This document shows positions 17,554 to 24,603 of a DNA stretch of 34,163 nt, piece by piece (within the stretch, counting starts at the first letter, position 1; each line of letters opens with the position of its first letter). A program made the position numbers and the translations under genes. Under the pieces are notes generated by a model. It was not told the DNA's origin. It ran no database searches and was given only the letters and a program-made list of their open reading frames with translations. The stretch comes from CAZMBI01 sp964564675 (GTDB lineage Bacteria; Pseudomonadota; Alphaproteobacteria; Rickettsiales; UBA3002): positions 1 to 34,163 of the forward strand of contig CAZMBI010000019.1 of assembly GCA_964564675.1 (NCBI GenBank). Direction: 5' to 3'.

Positions 17554-19008
17554 TTAAACACTATTTTCCAAATCACTGCTAATTTCGGGAGAATTATCAC
17601 CCTCTTCAGACCAGTTTTTTTCCCATACATTTATTGCTTCTAAAATATCTCTGTCCTTGTCCGCTACTTTAAACACAGCAACAGGAAAGTCTTGTTCTAC
17701 ATAAAGAACACCTTCAATTTTGCGTTCCTTTTGGAGAATCATGAGTTGACAGGGACACGGGCTGCTCTCAATGGAAACCCATTTGATTAACAATGCATGC
17801 TCTTCAATGCCAATAATAGTGGTTGCAAAAGATTGTTCACCCACCAGAATTTCAGCACTGAGTAAATTGGATAAATTCACAATTTCTGAAGAAGTAGAAA
17901 TGTTCAAATTCATTTTGGCCGAAATATCCGCGGTTATGCCACGCATAATCTCCACGTCCGAATCAAACTCCATAAATGTCATTTCAAAAATATCGCTAAG
18001 CTCAGCATTTTTATCGGCAACCTGCTGAATATTATTCATTTGTTTGAGCACTTCCAGCCGGCTTGATTCCGAAGTGTTGCAGGAGTCTTTGAGTTTACTG
18101 ACTTCCTCCAGCAAGCGAGAAACCGTATCCTGACTGGCACGCGCTTGCTGATCAATTTCGTGAATATTATGTTCAATGGCATCAATTTTTTCCAATGCCT
18201 GCCTATCCTTAAAGCGGATTTCAACTAAATCCTCATTCACACGCTTCACTGCGTCAGAAGTTTTCTTCGCCAGACTTTTCACTTCGTTGGCCACTACGGC
18301 AAAGCCTTTGCCAGCTTCTCCAGCCCGGGCGGCTTCGATGGTGGCGTTTAGTGCCAGTAAATTCGTTTTATTGGCTATATCAGAAATAAAGCTAGCCACT
18401 TCGTCAATCTTGGCTAGTGAATCATGCAGGCCATTGATTTGTGCAGACGCTTCTTTTGATTGTTCAACGGCGGTCTTATTTGCTACTAATGTGGAGCCAA
18501 AGACTTTCTCAAAAGAGAGCATTGCTTCGGATAAGGTATTGGCCGTATGCAGGACAAGAACCGAGTGTTTCTCCGCCTCGCTGTTAATGTCTGACATGGT
18601 TTTGATATTTTCCTTCAATATGTCCGACGAGCCAACAAGATCTTTTGCCTTTGCATCCATTTCAAGAAACTGCTTTGACATCGCATCAAAATTTTCAGCC
18701 ATTTTGTGATGCAATTGCTGCACGCTATTTATCATTTCGTTACGCATATCGTTATAAAGGGATATACGATCATCCTGCGCGTCAAGCTGCCAGTAGCGCA
18801 CTAATTGTCCGGCGCGGGCATGCTGTTTTTCAAGATGCATCAGCCTATTCTTTACATGACGTATATAAAGCCACAGGCCGGCTGATGCTACAAGCGTCGC
18901 GATAAGCGCCACGATTATAAGCGGCTGTGATGTGCCGATAAAAGCCATCGCAATATTGGCTGATGCGGCAAGGAGGAGCGAGATAAAAATAATCCTATAC
19001 TGGCGCAT
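17554..19008 (-). CDS. Methyl-accepting chemotaxis-type transducer (photoreceptor island)
   Basis: A 484-residue protein with two closely spaced N-terminal membrane segments (about 6-24 and 30-49) and almost no periplasmic loop, then a long coiled coil. The chemoreceptor signalling tip is well kept: ISDIANKTNLLALNATIEAA, then RAGEAGKGFAVVANEVKSLA (about 208-247), the region that binds CheA and CheW. The C-terminal 90 residues leave the coiled coil and form a separate globular part (ATTIIGIEEHALLIKWVSIE, then RKIEGVLYVEQDFPVAVFKV) that I do not recognise. No HAMP domain or ligand pocket is obvious, so input probably comes from a cytoplasmic partner. It lies 12 bases after the tyrosine ammonia-lyase gene on the same strand. 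That makes it the probable last gene of the PYP operon and a candidate output for the photoreceptor. Confidence 0.88.
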   Translation of the reverse strand: MRQYRIIFISLLLAASANIAMAFIGTSQPLIIVALIATLVASAGLWLYIRHVKNRLMHLEKQHARAGQLVRYWQLDAQDDRISLYNDMRNEMINSVQQLHHKMAENFDAMSKQFLEMDAKAKDLVGSSDILKENIKTMSDINSEAEKHSVLVLHTANTLSEAMLSFEKVFGSTLVANKTAVEQSKEASAQINGLHDSLAKIDEVASFISDIANKTNLLALNATIEAARAGEAGKGFAVVANEVKSLAKKTSDAVKRVNEDLVEIRFKDRQALEKIDAIEHNIHEIDQQARASQDTVSRLLEEVSKLKDSCNTSESSRLEVLKQMNNIQQVADKNAELSDIFEMTFMEFDSDVEIMRGITADISAKMNLNISTSSEIVNLSNLLSAEILVGEQSFATTIIGIEEHALLIKWVSIESSPCPCQLMILQKERKIEGVLYVEQDFPVAVFKVADKDRDILEAINVWEKNWSEEGDNSPEISSDLENSV

Positions 19009-19020
19009 AATACGTGTTTT

Positions 19021-20616
19021 TCATAAGTGACATGAAGTTGGTGAAAGCAACGTTTGTTCCAAAGGCACCCAATGAGCAAGAAAACGCTCGCTGAGTGTTT
19101 CAATCTCATCGGATAAGGGGCGGTCATTATCCAGATAAGCGCTGGTTTCACGTATTTGCTGAATAAAGCCTTTACTAGCTGAAGCAAGCTGGCTGTGACC
19201 CCGTAAATCTGTGGCCTGTGCAAGGCATAGCGCCTCAATCGCAAGTAATTGCCCGCAGCGGCTGATCAGATCACGCGCATTGCGGGCGGCAATGGTACCC
19301 ATCGGCACGATATCCTGATTATTATTATTGGTAGGAATGGACTGAATCGAGGCAGGGATGGCACGGGTACGCATCTCAGCAAGCAGCGCTGAGGCGGTAA
19401 CCTGCGCTCCCATGAAACCGCTATTGATGCCAGGACGAGAGGGCTGTAGAAAAGCAGGAAGATCATGATTGCGAGTTGGGTCACAAAGTCTTGCTATGCG
19501 GCGCTCTGCCAGCACGCCCAGCGTGATACATGCCAGTGCCAGCCCATCACTGGCAAAAGCTACCGGCTGCCCATAAAAATTGCCGCCATGCAACACCATT
19601 GCCTGCTCGGTATCGAAAACAGGATTATCATCTATTCCAAACCATTCATCGGTAACAATACGCTGATGATGGCTCCACTGATCAATGACGGCACCAAGAA
19701 TTTGTGGTACGCAACGCGTGGAGTATGGATCCTGGCTGATAACGCCATCACCGCTATACATTGCCTTAGCCGGTGTCAGGCAACCGGAGTCAGCACTGAT
19801 ATGCCAGAGTTTTTCAGCAACATGGTGCTGCGAAGCCTGCCCGCGTAGTTGCGACAGGCTGGGATGCCAGGCCTCGCGCTGTGCCTGCATAAGCTCAGCA
19901 TGCAGGAGAGAGAGGCTTATAGCGATATCAATTAACCCGCCCATGCGCGCGCCATTAATGAGTGCAATACCCGTCATGGCAGAGGTGCCATTGACCAGAG
20001 CCAATGCGTCGCGTTTGGTGAAGCTGAATGCATCCAGACCAAGTGCTTTTAACGCTGGCATAGCGGGCTGTTTTTTCTCTTCTTTCAGACAGTGGCCTTC
20101 CCCCATCAATGCTAAGGCAAGATGCGACAAAGGCGTTAGATCTCCACTGGCTCCCACAGTGCCGCATTCGGGAATATAAGGCATAAAACCAGTATTCAGT
20201 GCCATCGTTAATTGATACAGAAGATCACAGGATGCCCCCGAATGGCCGGAGCAGAGTGTCAGCAGGCGCCCAAGCATGATAGCCCGCACCGCCTGTGGGT
20301 CTAACGGTGCCCCAACGCCTGTGGCAAGGTGATAAATCAAATGATGCTGATGAACAGAATTTGCTTCTAAAGGGATGCTTTGCGAAATGAGGGGGCCAAA
20401 ACCGCTGGTCAGGCCATAAATTTGGCGTCCCTTTTCCAGCTCATTATCTACAAAAAGATAAGAATCTTGAACGGTGGCTAACGTCTGCTTATCCAGCGCA
20501 ACATTACATTGCTGCCGGACAATATCCAGACAAGATGTAATATCTCTGTCAGCGCGAATTTTTGCGGTGTCAATAGAGGGATAATCTATGTCGGACTGCA
20601 GACATGTGATAGCCAT
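19021..20616 (-). CDS. tal: Tyrosine ammonia-lyase (aromatic amino acid lyase), PYP chromophore synthesis
   Basis: Member of the histidine/phenylalanine/tyrosine ammonia-lyase family, 531 residues from the ATG at 20616. The Ala-Ser-Gly triad that cyclises to the MIO electrophile is in GTVGASGDLTPLSHLALAL (Ala156-Ser157-Gly158). Other family blocks are YGLTSGFGPL, LVNGTSAMTGIAL, YSTRCVPQILGA, DNPVF, LHGGNFYGQPVA, INSGFMGAQVTASALLAEMR and NNNQDIVPMGTIAARNARD. The selectivity loop reads IYHLATGVG. The His-Leu pair (His96-Leu97) matches the tyrosine-selective Rhodobacter TAL, not the Ser-His of histidine lyases. The product would be p-coumarate, the PYP chromophore precursor. An alternative TTG start lies at 20628. 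Histidine ammonia-lyase is the main alternative, made unlikely by the pocket and by neighbouring PYP and ligase genes. Confidence 0.88.
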   Translation of the reverse strand: MAITCLQSDIDYPSIDTAKIRADRDITSCLDIVRQQCNVALDKQTLATVQDSYLFVDNELEKGRQIYGLTSGFGPLISQSIPLEANSVHQHHLIYHLATGVGAPLDPQAVRAIMLGRLLTLCSGHSGASCDLLYQLTMALNTGFMPYIPECGTVGASGDLTPLSHLALALMGEGHCLKEEKKQPAMPALKALGLDAFSFTKRDALALVNGTSAMTGIALINGARMGGLIDIAISLSLLHAELMQAQREAWHPSLSQLRGQASQHHVAEKLWHISADSGCLTPAKAMYSGDGVISQDPYSTRCVPQILGAVIDQWSHHQRIVTDEWFGIDDNPVFDTEQAMVLHGGNFYGQPVAFASDGLALACITLGVLAERRIARLCDPTRNHDLPAFLQPSRPGINSGFMGAQVTASALLAEMRTRAIPASIQSIPTNNNNQDIVPMGTIAARNARDLISRCGQLLAIEALCLAQATDLRGHSQLASASKGFIQQIRETSAYLDNDRPLSDEIETLSERFLAHWVPLEQTLLSPTSCHL

Positions 20617-20617
20617 A

Positions 20618-20656
20618 GTGAGAAACAAAGGCAGGGCCGCTTTCCGCCCCTGCCTT
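20618..20656 (-). terminator. Intra-operon hairpin with T-rich tail (terminator or attenuator)
   Basis: AAGGCAGGG at 20628-20636 pairs perfectly with CCCTGCCTT at 20648-20656, enclosing a GC-rich loop. On the minus strand it is followed by TTTGTTTCTC. It stands between the small coiled-coil gene and the lyase gene and overlaps the lyase leader. It looks like a partial rho-independent terminator or an mRNA-stabilising hairpin. Confidence 0.6.
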
Positions 20657-20675
20657 ATATCCTTTCCTGTAATGT

Positions 20676-20873
20676 TTAAGCGGCTTGCAGTTCCCTAAGT
20701 TTGAGACGAAGCTCTTTTTCGCGCTCAGCGCCCTCGGCAATCATTTGAGATAATTGGCGCGCCTGATCCTCAAGTGCAGTAACACGTTTGGACAAATCTC
20801 CAACTTCGGAAACCAGCCCCTCTGCCCCATTCATCATTGCCAGTTCTTCTTCGGTAAAGATATCGTCTGACAT
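20676..20873 (-). CDS. Small acidic coiled-coil protein in the PYP operon
   Basis: A 65-residue protein. The first 20 residues are acidic (MSDDIFTEEELAMMNGAEGL). The rest is an almost uninterrupted amphipathic helix with heptad spacing (VSEVGDLSKRVTALEDQARQ, then LSQMIAEGAEREKELRLKLR), predicting a short coiled coil. I recognise no family. The start at ATG 20873 has AAGGAA about 8 bases upstream; a GTG at 20879 is the alternative. It lies 61 bases after the pyp gene on the same strand and ends just before a strong hairpin. It could therefore share the PYP transcript at similar abundance. It could be a partner or oligomerisation factor linking PYP to the transducer; that is a guess. Confidence 0.72.
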   Translation of the reverse strand: MSDDIFTEEELAMMNGAEGLVSEVGDLSKRVTALEDQARQLSQMIAEGAEREKELRLKLRELQAA

Positions 20874-20934
20874 AATCACATTCCTTTCCCTGTTAAATAT
20901 TTTTTAGAATTTACGGATTTCCGCGTGTTCATGA

Positions 20935-21309
20935 TTAAAGTCGTTTAATAAACATCCAGATACCTTTGCTGGTATCAGCACTTTTTAAATGGATGCGTAC
21001 ACGCGTTGTTTCCATTTTGTAGTCGAAAGTATAATCCAGCAGGTAATTACAGGCTGGTTCGGTAGCGGCCTTCTGGAATTTTCCGTAGAGCTCACGCCCT
21101 TTCGCGCAAGGAGCAACATCATTGAAGAAATTTTTACCCATAACATCGTCCGGGTCGCGTCCAGAGATCAACCCTTCGGCTTTGTTATATTTCATGATAT
21201 TGCCCGTACGATCCAGCAAGATGGCTCCGAATGGCAGGGCTTCCGCATATTCTGCCCCCTCCGCCAGACGGTTGTCGATGTCGTCTGCTCCAAATTCTAT
21301 TACTTCCAT
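20935..21309 (-). CDS. pyp: Photoactive yellow protein (PYP), PAS-fold blue-light receptor
   Basis: A 124-residue protein that aligns along its whole length with the Halorhodospira halophila PYP (125 residues). The chromophore-pocket residues are present with an offset of one: Tyr41, Glu45, Ser49 (Thr50 in the reference), Arg51, Cys68 in NFFNDVAPC, Tyr93 and Met99 in YTFDYKM. Cys68 would carry p-coumarate as a thioester; Tyr41 and Glu45 would hydrogen-bond the phenolate. PYP is a soluble cytoplasmic photoreceptor absorbing blue light and cycling through a partly unfolded signalling state. A strong ribosome site (AAAGGAG) precedes the ATG, suggesting good expression. Genes for making and activating the chromophore lie on both sides. 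Thr-to-Ser at the pocket edge is a mild change. A plain PAS domain is ruled out by the matched pocket. Confidence 0.96.
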   Translation of the reverse strand: MEVIEFGADDIDNRLAEGAEYAEALPFGAILLDRTGNIMKYNKAEGLISGRDPDDVMGKNFFNDVAPCAKGRELYGKFQKAATEPACNYLLDYTFDYKMETTRVRIHLKSADTSKGIWMFIKRL

Positions 21310-21374
21310 TTTTTAGTCTCCTTTGTTATGCGTTAATGATAAAATACATGGGTCAGCGCCCTATTATTGAAGTG

Positions 21375-21800
21375 CTATAATTGCGTAGATTTGAGGTAAA
21401 AGTCGTAAAGCAAGTCTCCAATCATAGCATTCCAATTCTTAGTAACCAGCTCACCACGTTGCGCCAAGGCGATACCCTGTAAGGCCAGTTCAAATTCTGA
21501 TAATTGCATTTCTGATAAGTTGAGATGTGAGGTGATATCATTTTTGGGGTTATGCTGCAAAAGCTGATGAATCAGCTCTGTGCCTCCTTCCACTTTGTAG
21601 GTCGTGATAATATCCGGGTCACCCGAGTGCTTTTTTAATGCTTTAACCACCATAACGATACCGCCCTGATCCTGTGTGAATACATTGATCTCGTGCCACA
21701 TAGGTGCGATCTTGTTATAATTATTGCATTCAAATAGCAGGCTACCCTCAAACTGTATGGGAGCTTTTCCTGAACGCTTAATGATGCGTGTTTGTTCCAT
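21375..21800 (-). CDS. PYP-operon protein of unknown family, short paralogue
   Basis: A 141-residue soluble protein without signal or membrane segments. It does not match a family I know. Its core (APMWHEINVFTQDQGGIVMV through NPKNDITSHLNLSEMQLSEF and LALQGIALAQRGELV) lines up with the C-terminal 130 residues of the 203-residue protein at 23074-23685: P-x-W-x-E-x-N, then a beta strand, a charged segment, an N/D-P-x-x-DI element, and a helix ending GI-x-L. The start ATG at 21800 overlaps the end of the ligase gene by 23 bases and has AAAGGGG upstream, so translation is coupled to the ligase. PYP follows 65 bases later. Roles in chromophore delivery or PYP maturation are possible but unsupported. 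Confidence 0.8.
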   Translation of the reverse strand: MEQTRIIKRSGKAPIQFEGSLLFECNNYNKIAPMWHEINVFTQDQGGIVMVVKALKKHSGDPDIITTYKVEGGTELIHQLLQHNPKNDITSHLNLSEMQLSEFELALQGIALAQRGELVTKNWNAMIGDLLYDFYLKSTQL

Positions 21801-23046
21801 AATATAATTCCCCTTTGACTAGATCGGTTTGCGCTAAGGCATTAGAAAACATAATAGAAGCCGGGCGTTCATGTAAGCTCAGGTGTATATCACACCAACG
21901 CTTCACTTCTTTTTCCGCCTCGTTAATACTGAGATCTGATGTGGGAACGATAACAAGCCGAAGCCTGGGCTCCGAAAGCTGGTTATCTATCCGAGTCACT
22001 TCCAGCGCGCAGTCTTTAATGCAGGGAAGCCCTAATAATCGGGCGCGAATCTGATCGGGAAACACGTTGTTACCGCCAATCTGTATGCCTCCGTCTTTAC
22101 GCGTCTGCAAAGCAAAATGATGGTTGCTCACACGCAGGATATGATCCAATAACTCAAAGCGTTGCCCTGTCATGTTATTGGTCAGAATGATATCCGATGT
22201 GCAGCTTAGACCTGGCCGGGTATTAAAATATGTCTCTTTCAGCGCATCTCGCCAACCCAGCCCGCCAAATTCCGAGCAACCATAAATATCATAAAGACGC
22301 TGACATCCATAATTGCGTAGCGCTTCAATCTGCCCCCTTTCCAGCGCAGCAGAAGAACTGATGATCGTAGCATCTGTAGGCAAAGCCGACAGGTCTTTCA
22401 TATAACGCAGTTGTGCCGGGGTGGCGATGAGCCAGTCCTCTGGTCCGATTGCAAGGTCCCCGGCATCATCATGGAGATTAACACCATAGCGAAGCCAGGC
22501 ACGCTCAATAACAGGCACGTTGAACAAAACCGGAATGGCCACTGACCAGATAAATCCATATAAATGATGCGGCTGCACCATAGAAATAATGCGTTTCGGA
22601 GCAGGCATCACTTCCATCCATCCGATGGCTTCCTGACGTAACGCGGCTAGACTATGCGGACATTGTTTGGCAGTGCCGGTGGTACCGGAGGTTTGAAAGT
22701 AAAGTGTCTCATCACAGATTTGCCGCGCTTTTATGAGAATGTCGACTAATGCATCTATCGTGGAAGCGGTGAGCAGAAAGTCTTCCATACCGGTTGACTT
22801 TACATCGAAAAACGCACTGATCCGCATGGCCACACTTAGCCGCTCCAGACTGTCCATCTGAAATGCCGAAAGTGCAAGCGTTTTACCTGAACCTGCAAGA
22901 TATGCCTGTAATTCGCTGGAGGGCGTGAACCCGCCTTCGCGGCTTACGTGAAGCTCATCGAGTATGAGCGACAGCGTCACTCGTCGCAACTGGGATATCA
23001 GGCCGTCATTGCCCAGCGAAAAGAAATGAGGGGTTATGGACATCAT
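21778..23046 (-). CDS. pcl: p-Coumarate-CoA ligase-like adenylating enzyme, with carrier-like N-terminus
   Basis: A 422-residue ANL-superfamily enzyme. The ATP-binding loop is YFQTSGTTGTAK (about 116-127), the adenylate motif is YDIYGCSEFGGLGW (about 252-265), and the hinge region is RKDGGIQIGGNNVFPDQIRA (about 316-335). At about 420 residues it is shorter than plant 4CL enzymes (about 550), as PYP-linked ligases are. The expected reaction is p-coumarate plus ATP and CoA to p-coumaroyl-CoA, the donor for PYP Cys68. Residues about 28-110 look like an acyl-carrier helix bundle: FQMDSLERLSVAMRISAFFD has the Asp-Ser-Leu signature with Ser66 as a possible phosphopantetheine site, and STIDALVDILIKA fits the last helix. 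Its 3' end overlaps the 141-residue gene. The start may be either of two adjacent ATGs (23046 or 23043). Confidence 0.85.
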   Translation of the reverse strand: MMSITPHFFSLGNDGLISQLRRVTLSLILDELHVSREGGFTPSSELQAYLAGSGKTLALSAFQMDSLERLSVAMRISAFFDVKSTGMEDFLLTASTIDALVDILIKARQICDETLYFQTSGTTGTAKQCPHSLAALRQEAIGWMEVMPAPKRIISMVQPHHLYGFIWSVAIPVLFNVPVIERAWLRYGVNLHDDAGDLAIGPEDWLIATPAQLRYMKDLSALPTDATIISSSAALERGQIEALRNYGCQRLYDIYGCSEFGGLGWRDALKETYFNTRPGLSCTSDIILTNNMTGQRFELLDHILRVSNHHFALQTRKDGGIQIGGNNVFPDQIRARLLGLPCIKDCALEVTRIDNQLSEPRLRLVIVPTSDLSINEAEKEVKRWCDIHLSLHERPASIMFSNALAQTDLVKGELYYGTNTHH

Positions 23047-23073
23047 AAATTAGCAACAAAGCAGGGTGAGCAA

Positions 23074-23685
23074 TCAGGCATTATATTCACTCATGAAAAA
23101 AAACATCTCACTTACGACATCATGATACTGCTTGCGTGCAATTTCTATGTTGCCGCACAATTCAATGCCATATAAAGAGATTTCTGCCAGCGTCATTGGT
23201 TTGGAAAAATCGATACTCACTGTGATATCTGCCAACGGATCATAGGATTCTATTGCGCTCAGCACTTCTTCCGTAGAAGAAGCCACTTTGACGATATGGC
23301 TATCGCGCTCCTGATCGGACTTGGCAAATCGTCGTATATTCAGCACATATTTCTGTTCGTCAGAAAACCAAAGATTAAGCTCATACCAGAAGGGCAGTTG
23401 CGGTGTGTAGCTTGTGGCAAAACCTATTTCCCCCAAGGGCTGAAATATATAGGGTAATTGCCCACTGCGGCGTAATTTCTGGCGCGGCAGACTTGGCATT
23501 TGAGTTGCCGCACTTGCTTTGCCATTCTTTTTGCCTTCTGGTTTTGATTCCCCATTTTCCGCTTTATCTAATTTGCTGAGCGCAAGCTGCTTTTTTCTAG
23601 TAATCTGACCCATCGCATCGTGGCGATCCTGATTAGCGAAAATTGACTGAGCAATCAGTTTGTCTCCAAACATCTGTTGCAACAT
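23074..23685 (-). CDS. PYP-operon protein of unknown family, long paralogue (first gene)
   Basis: A 203-residue soluble protein, first gene of the operon, with a near-perfect ribosome site (AGGAGGGG, about 5 bases before ATG 23685). Residues 1-72 are polar, lysine-rich and probably disordered (KAENGESKPEGKKNGKASAA). Residues about 75-203 form the conserved part: YIFQPLGEIGFATSYTPQLP, FWYELNLWFSDEQKYVLNIR, SYDPLADITVSIDFSKPMTL and AEISLYGIELCGNIEIARKQ. This part parallels the 141-residue protein encoded just beyond the ligase gene. I recognise no known domain; a small alpha/beta fold with one central sheet is plausible. Being first in the operon and duplicated around the ligase suggests a job in the PYP system, such as chromophore handling or signalling. 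Confidence 0.8.
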   Translation of the reverse strand: MLQQMFGDKLIAQSIFANQDRHDAMGQITRKKQLALSKLDKAENGESKPEGKKNGKASAATQMPSLPRQKLRRSGQLPYIFQPLGEIGFATSYTPQLPFWYELNLWFSDEQKYVLNIRRFAKSDQERDSHIVKVASSTEEVLSAIESYDPLADITVSIDFSKPMTLAEISLYGIELCGNIEIARKQYHDVVSEMFFFMSEYNA

Positions 23686-23697
23686 TTACCCCTCCTG

Positions 23698-24455
23698 TTA
23701 CTTTTTGTGTTTAAATTTATAATTAAGTTATTTATATTTTTTTATTTTATATTTTGCCGCAATATAATACAACACGCTGTATTTTCTTATAATTTATACC
23801 CCAATTTTTTTTCATTTTCAAAGTGATGAAATTTTATTCATTTATTTAAGCGCTTTTATTATAAAATCTGTCTTTTGAAAGAATAGCCTCTTTTCCGTAT
23901 GACTTCAATAGATGCACACTAAAAACATTTATTGGGCTTAAATGATGTTTCATTTTTGGTCAGTTGGCGCTAGCCTGCTCCTCGTAAGCCGGTCCCATTT
24001 TCTTAGGGTCTGCTATTATCTGTAGCTCTCCTATTGTTCGAACCACGTAATATAAGAAAGAACTCTGTTTCTTATACTTCATCTCTGGCTAGTCAGAGAT
24101 GAAAGCCTGCCAAGCTCTGCCAGCGGGATATTGCCTGTGGCAACCTGAGGTCTAGAGATTTGTAATCTATAAACTGCTCCCCATTTTTTTAGACTTTGCA
24201 TCAATTTGGCATGAAAACCAAGCCTTATTCAGGCACTACTGCCTAAAACTCAGAGACTATTATCAACATGGATTGTTTTGGGACAGCTATGTTATCGGAT
24301 CGCCTGATTCATAGTTTCAATCACATTTATAACACGGCAGCGATAAGCTACACCGATAGCTGGGCACAGCTTTCCAAACGCATCAACAATCGTCAGTATT
24401 CGCAAGCACTGCCCGTTCCCTGCTGCCCTGAACCGCAAAATCCGCACACAGCTTA
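23698..24455. other. AT-rich noncoding leader with two adjacent hairpins
   Basis: About 750 bases without a convincing gene. The part to about 23900 is very AT-rich and holds the candidate PYP-operon promoter. TATAAGAAA (24051-24059) pairs perfectly with TTTCTTATA (24068-24076). Directly after it, TTCATCTCTG (24078-24087) pairs with CAGAGATGAA (24094-24103). The two stem-loops back to back suggest an RNA or regulator site. A 66-codon plus-strand frame at 24268-24468 runs into the repeat and is not convincing. Confidence 0.5.
23793..23821 (-). promoter_or_regulatory. Candidate promoter of the PYP operon
   Basis: On the minus strand TTGAAA (23821-23816) and TATAAA (23798-23793) are spaced by exactly 17 bases, in a strongly AT-rich stretch about 110 bases before the first gene. 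The match to a sigma-70 promoter is good, but AT-rich DNA produces such matches by chance. Confidence 0.45.
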
Positions 24456-24560
24456 TATAGCTAACTGACTTTATGCTCCGCACAAATACGCTCGCTACGC
24501 GGCGGAATCCCGCCTCACGGCGGGCTTAATTATCGATTAACAAAGTTAATCGACAATAAT
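24456..24560 (+). repeat. 105-bp hairpin-rich dispersed repeat, copy A
   Basis: Inverted partner of 33907-34011 with 7 mismatches in 105 by my count and no gaps. Internal structure: a weakened stem around TTTATGCTCCGCACAAA, then CCCGCC/GGCGGG with a 4-base loop, then GATTAAC/GTTAATC around a short loop. It codes for nothing recognisable. Several adjacent small palindromes resemble REP/BIME-type or MITE-like elements. Confidence 0.8.
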
Positions 24561-24579
24561 CCACTCACTTTCTCGATTT

Positions 24580-24603
24580 AAGGCAGGCTTGGCCTGCCTT
24601 TTT
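24580..24603 (+). terminator. Rho-independent terminator reading rightward
   Basis: AAGGCAGGC (24580-24588) and GCCTGCCTT (24592-24600) form a perfect 9-bp stem with a 3-base loop, followed on the plus strand by a short T run. On the minus strand no T run follows, so it works best for plus-strand transcripts. No convincing plus-strand gene lies just upstream, which leaves its source transcript open. Confidence 0.6.

Noticed and set aside
19021..20616. Reading the ammonia-lyase as histidine ammonia-lyase (HutH)
   Set aside because: The selectivity loop has His-Leu rather than Ser-His, no other hut genes are present, and PYP and its ligase lie in the same gene string.
24036..24062. GTTCGAAC, resembling the T-loop of a tRNA
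   Set aside because: The flanks do not pair into a T-stem and no acceptor or anticodon arms can be folded around it.
24268..24468. A 66-codon plus-strand frame ending in the dispersed repeat
   Set aside because: No ribosome site, no recognisable motif, and it shares DNA with repeat copy A.
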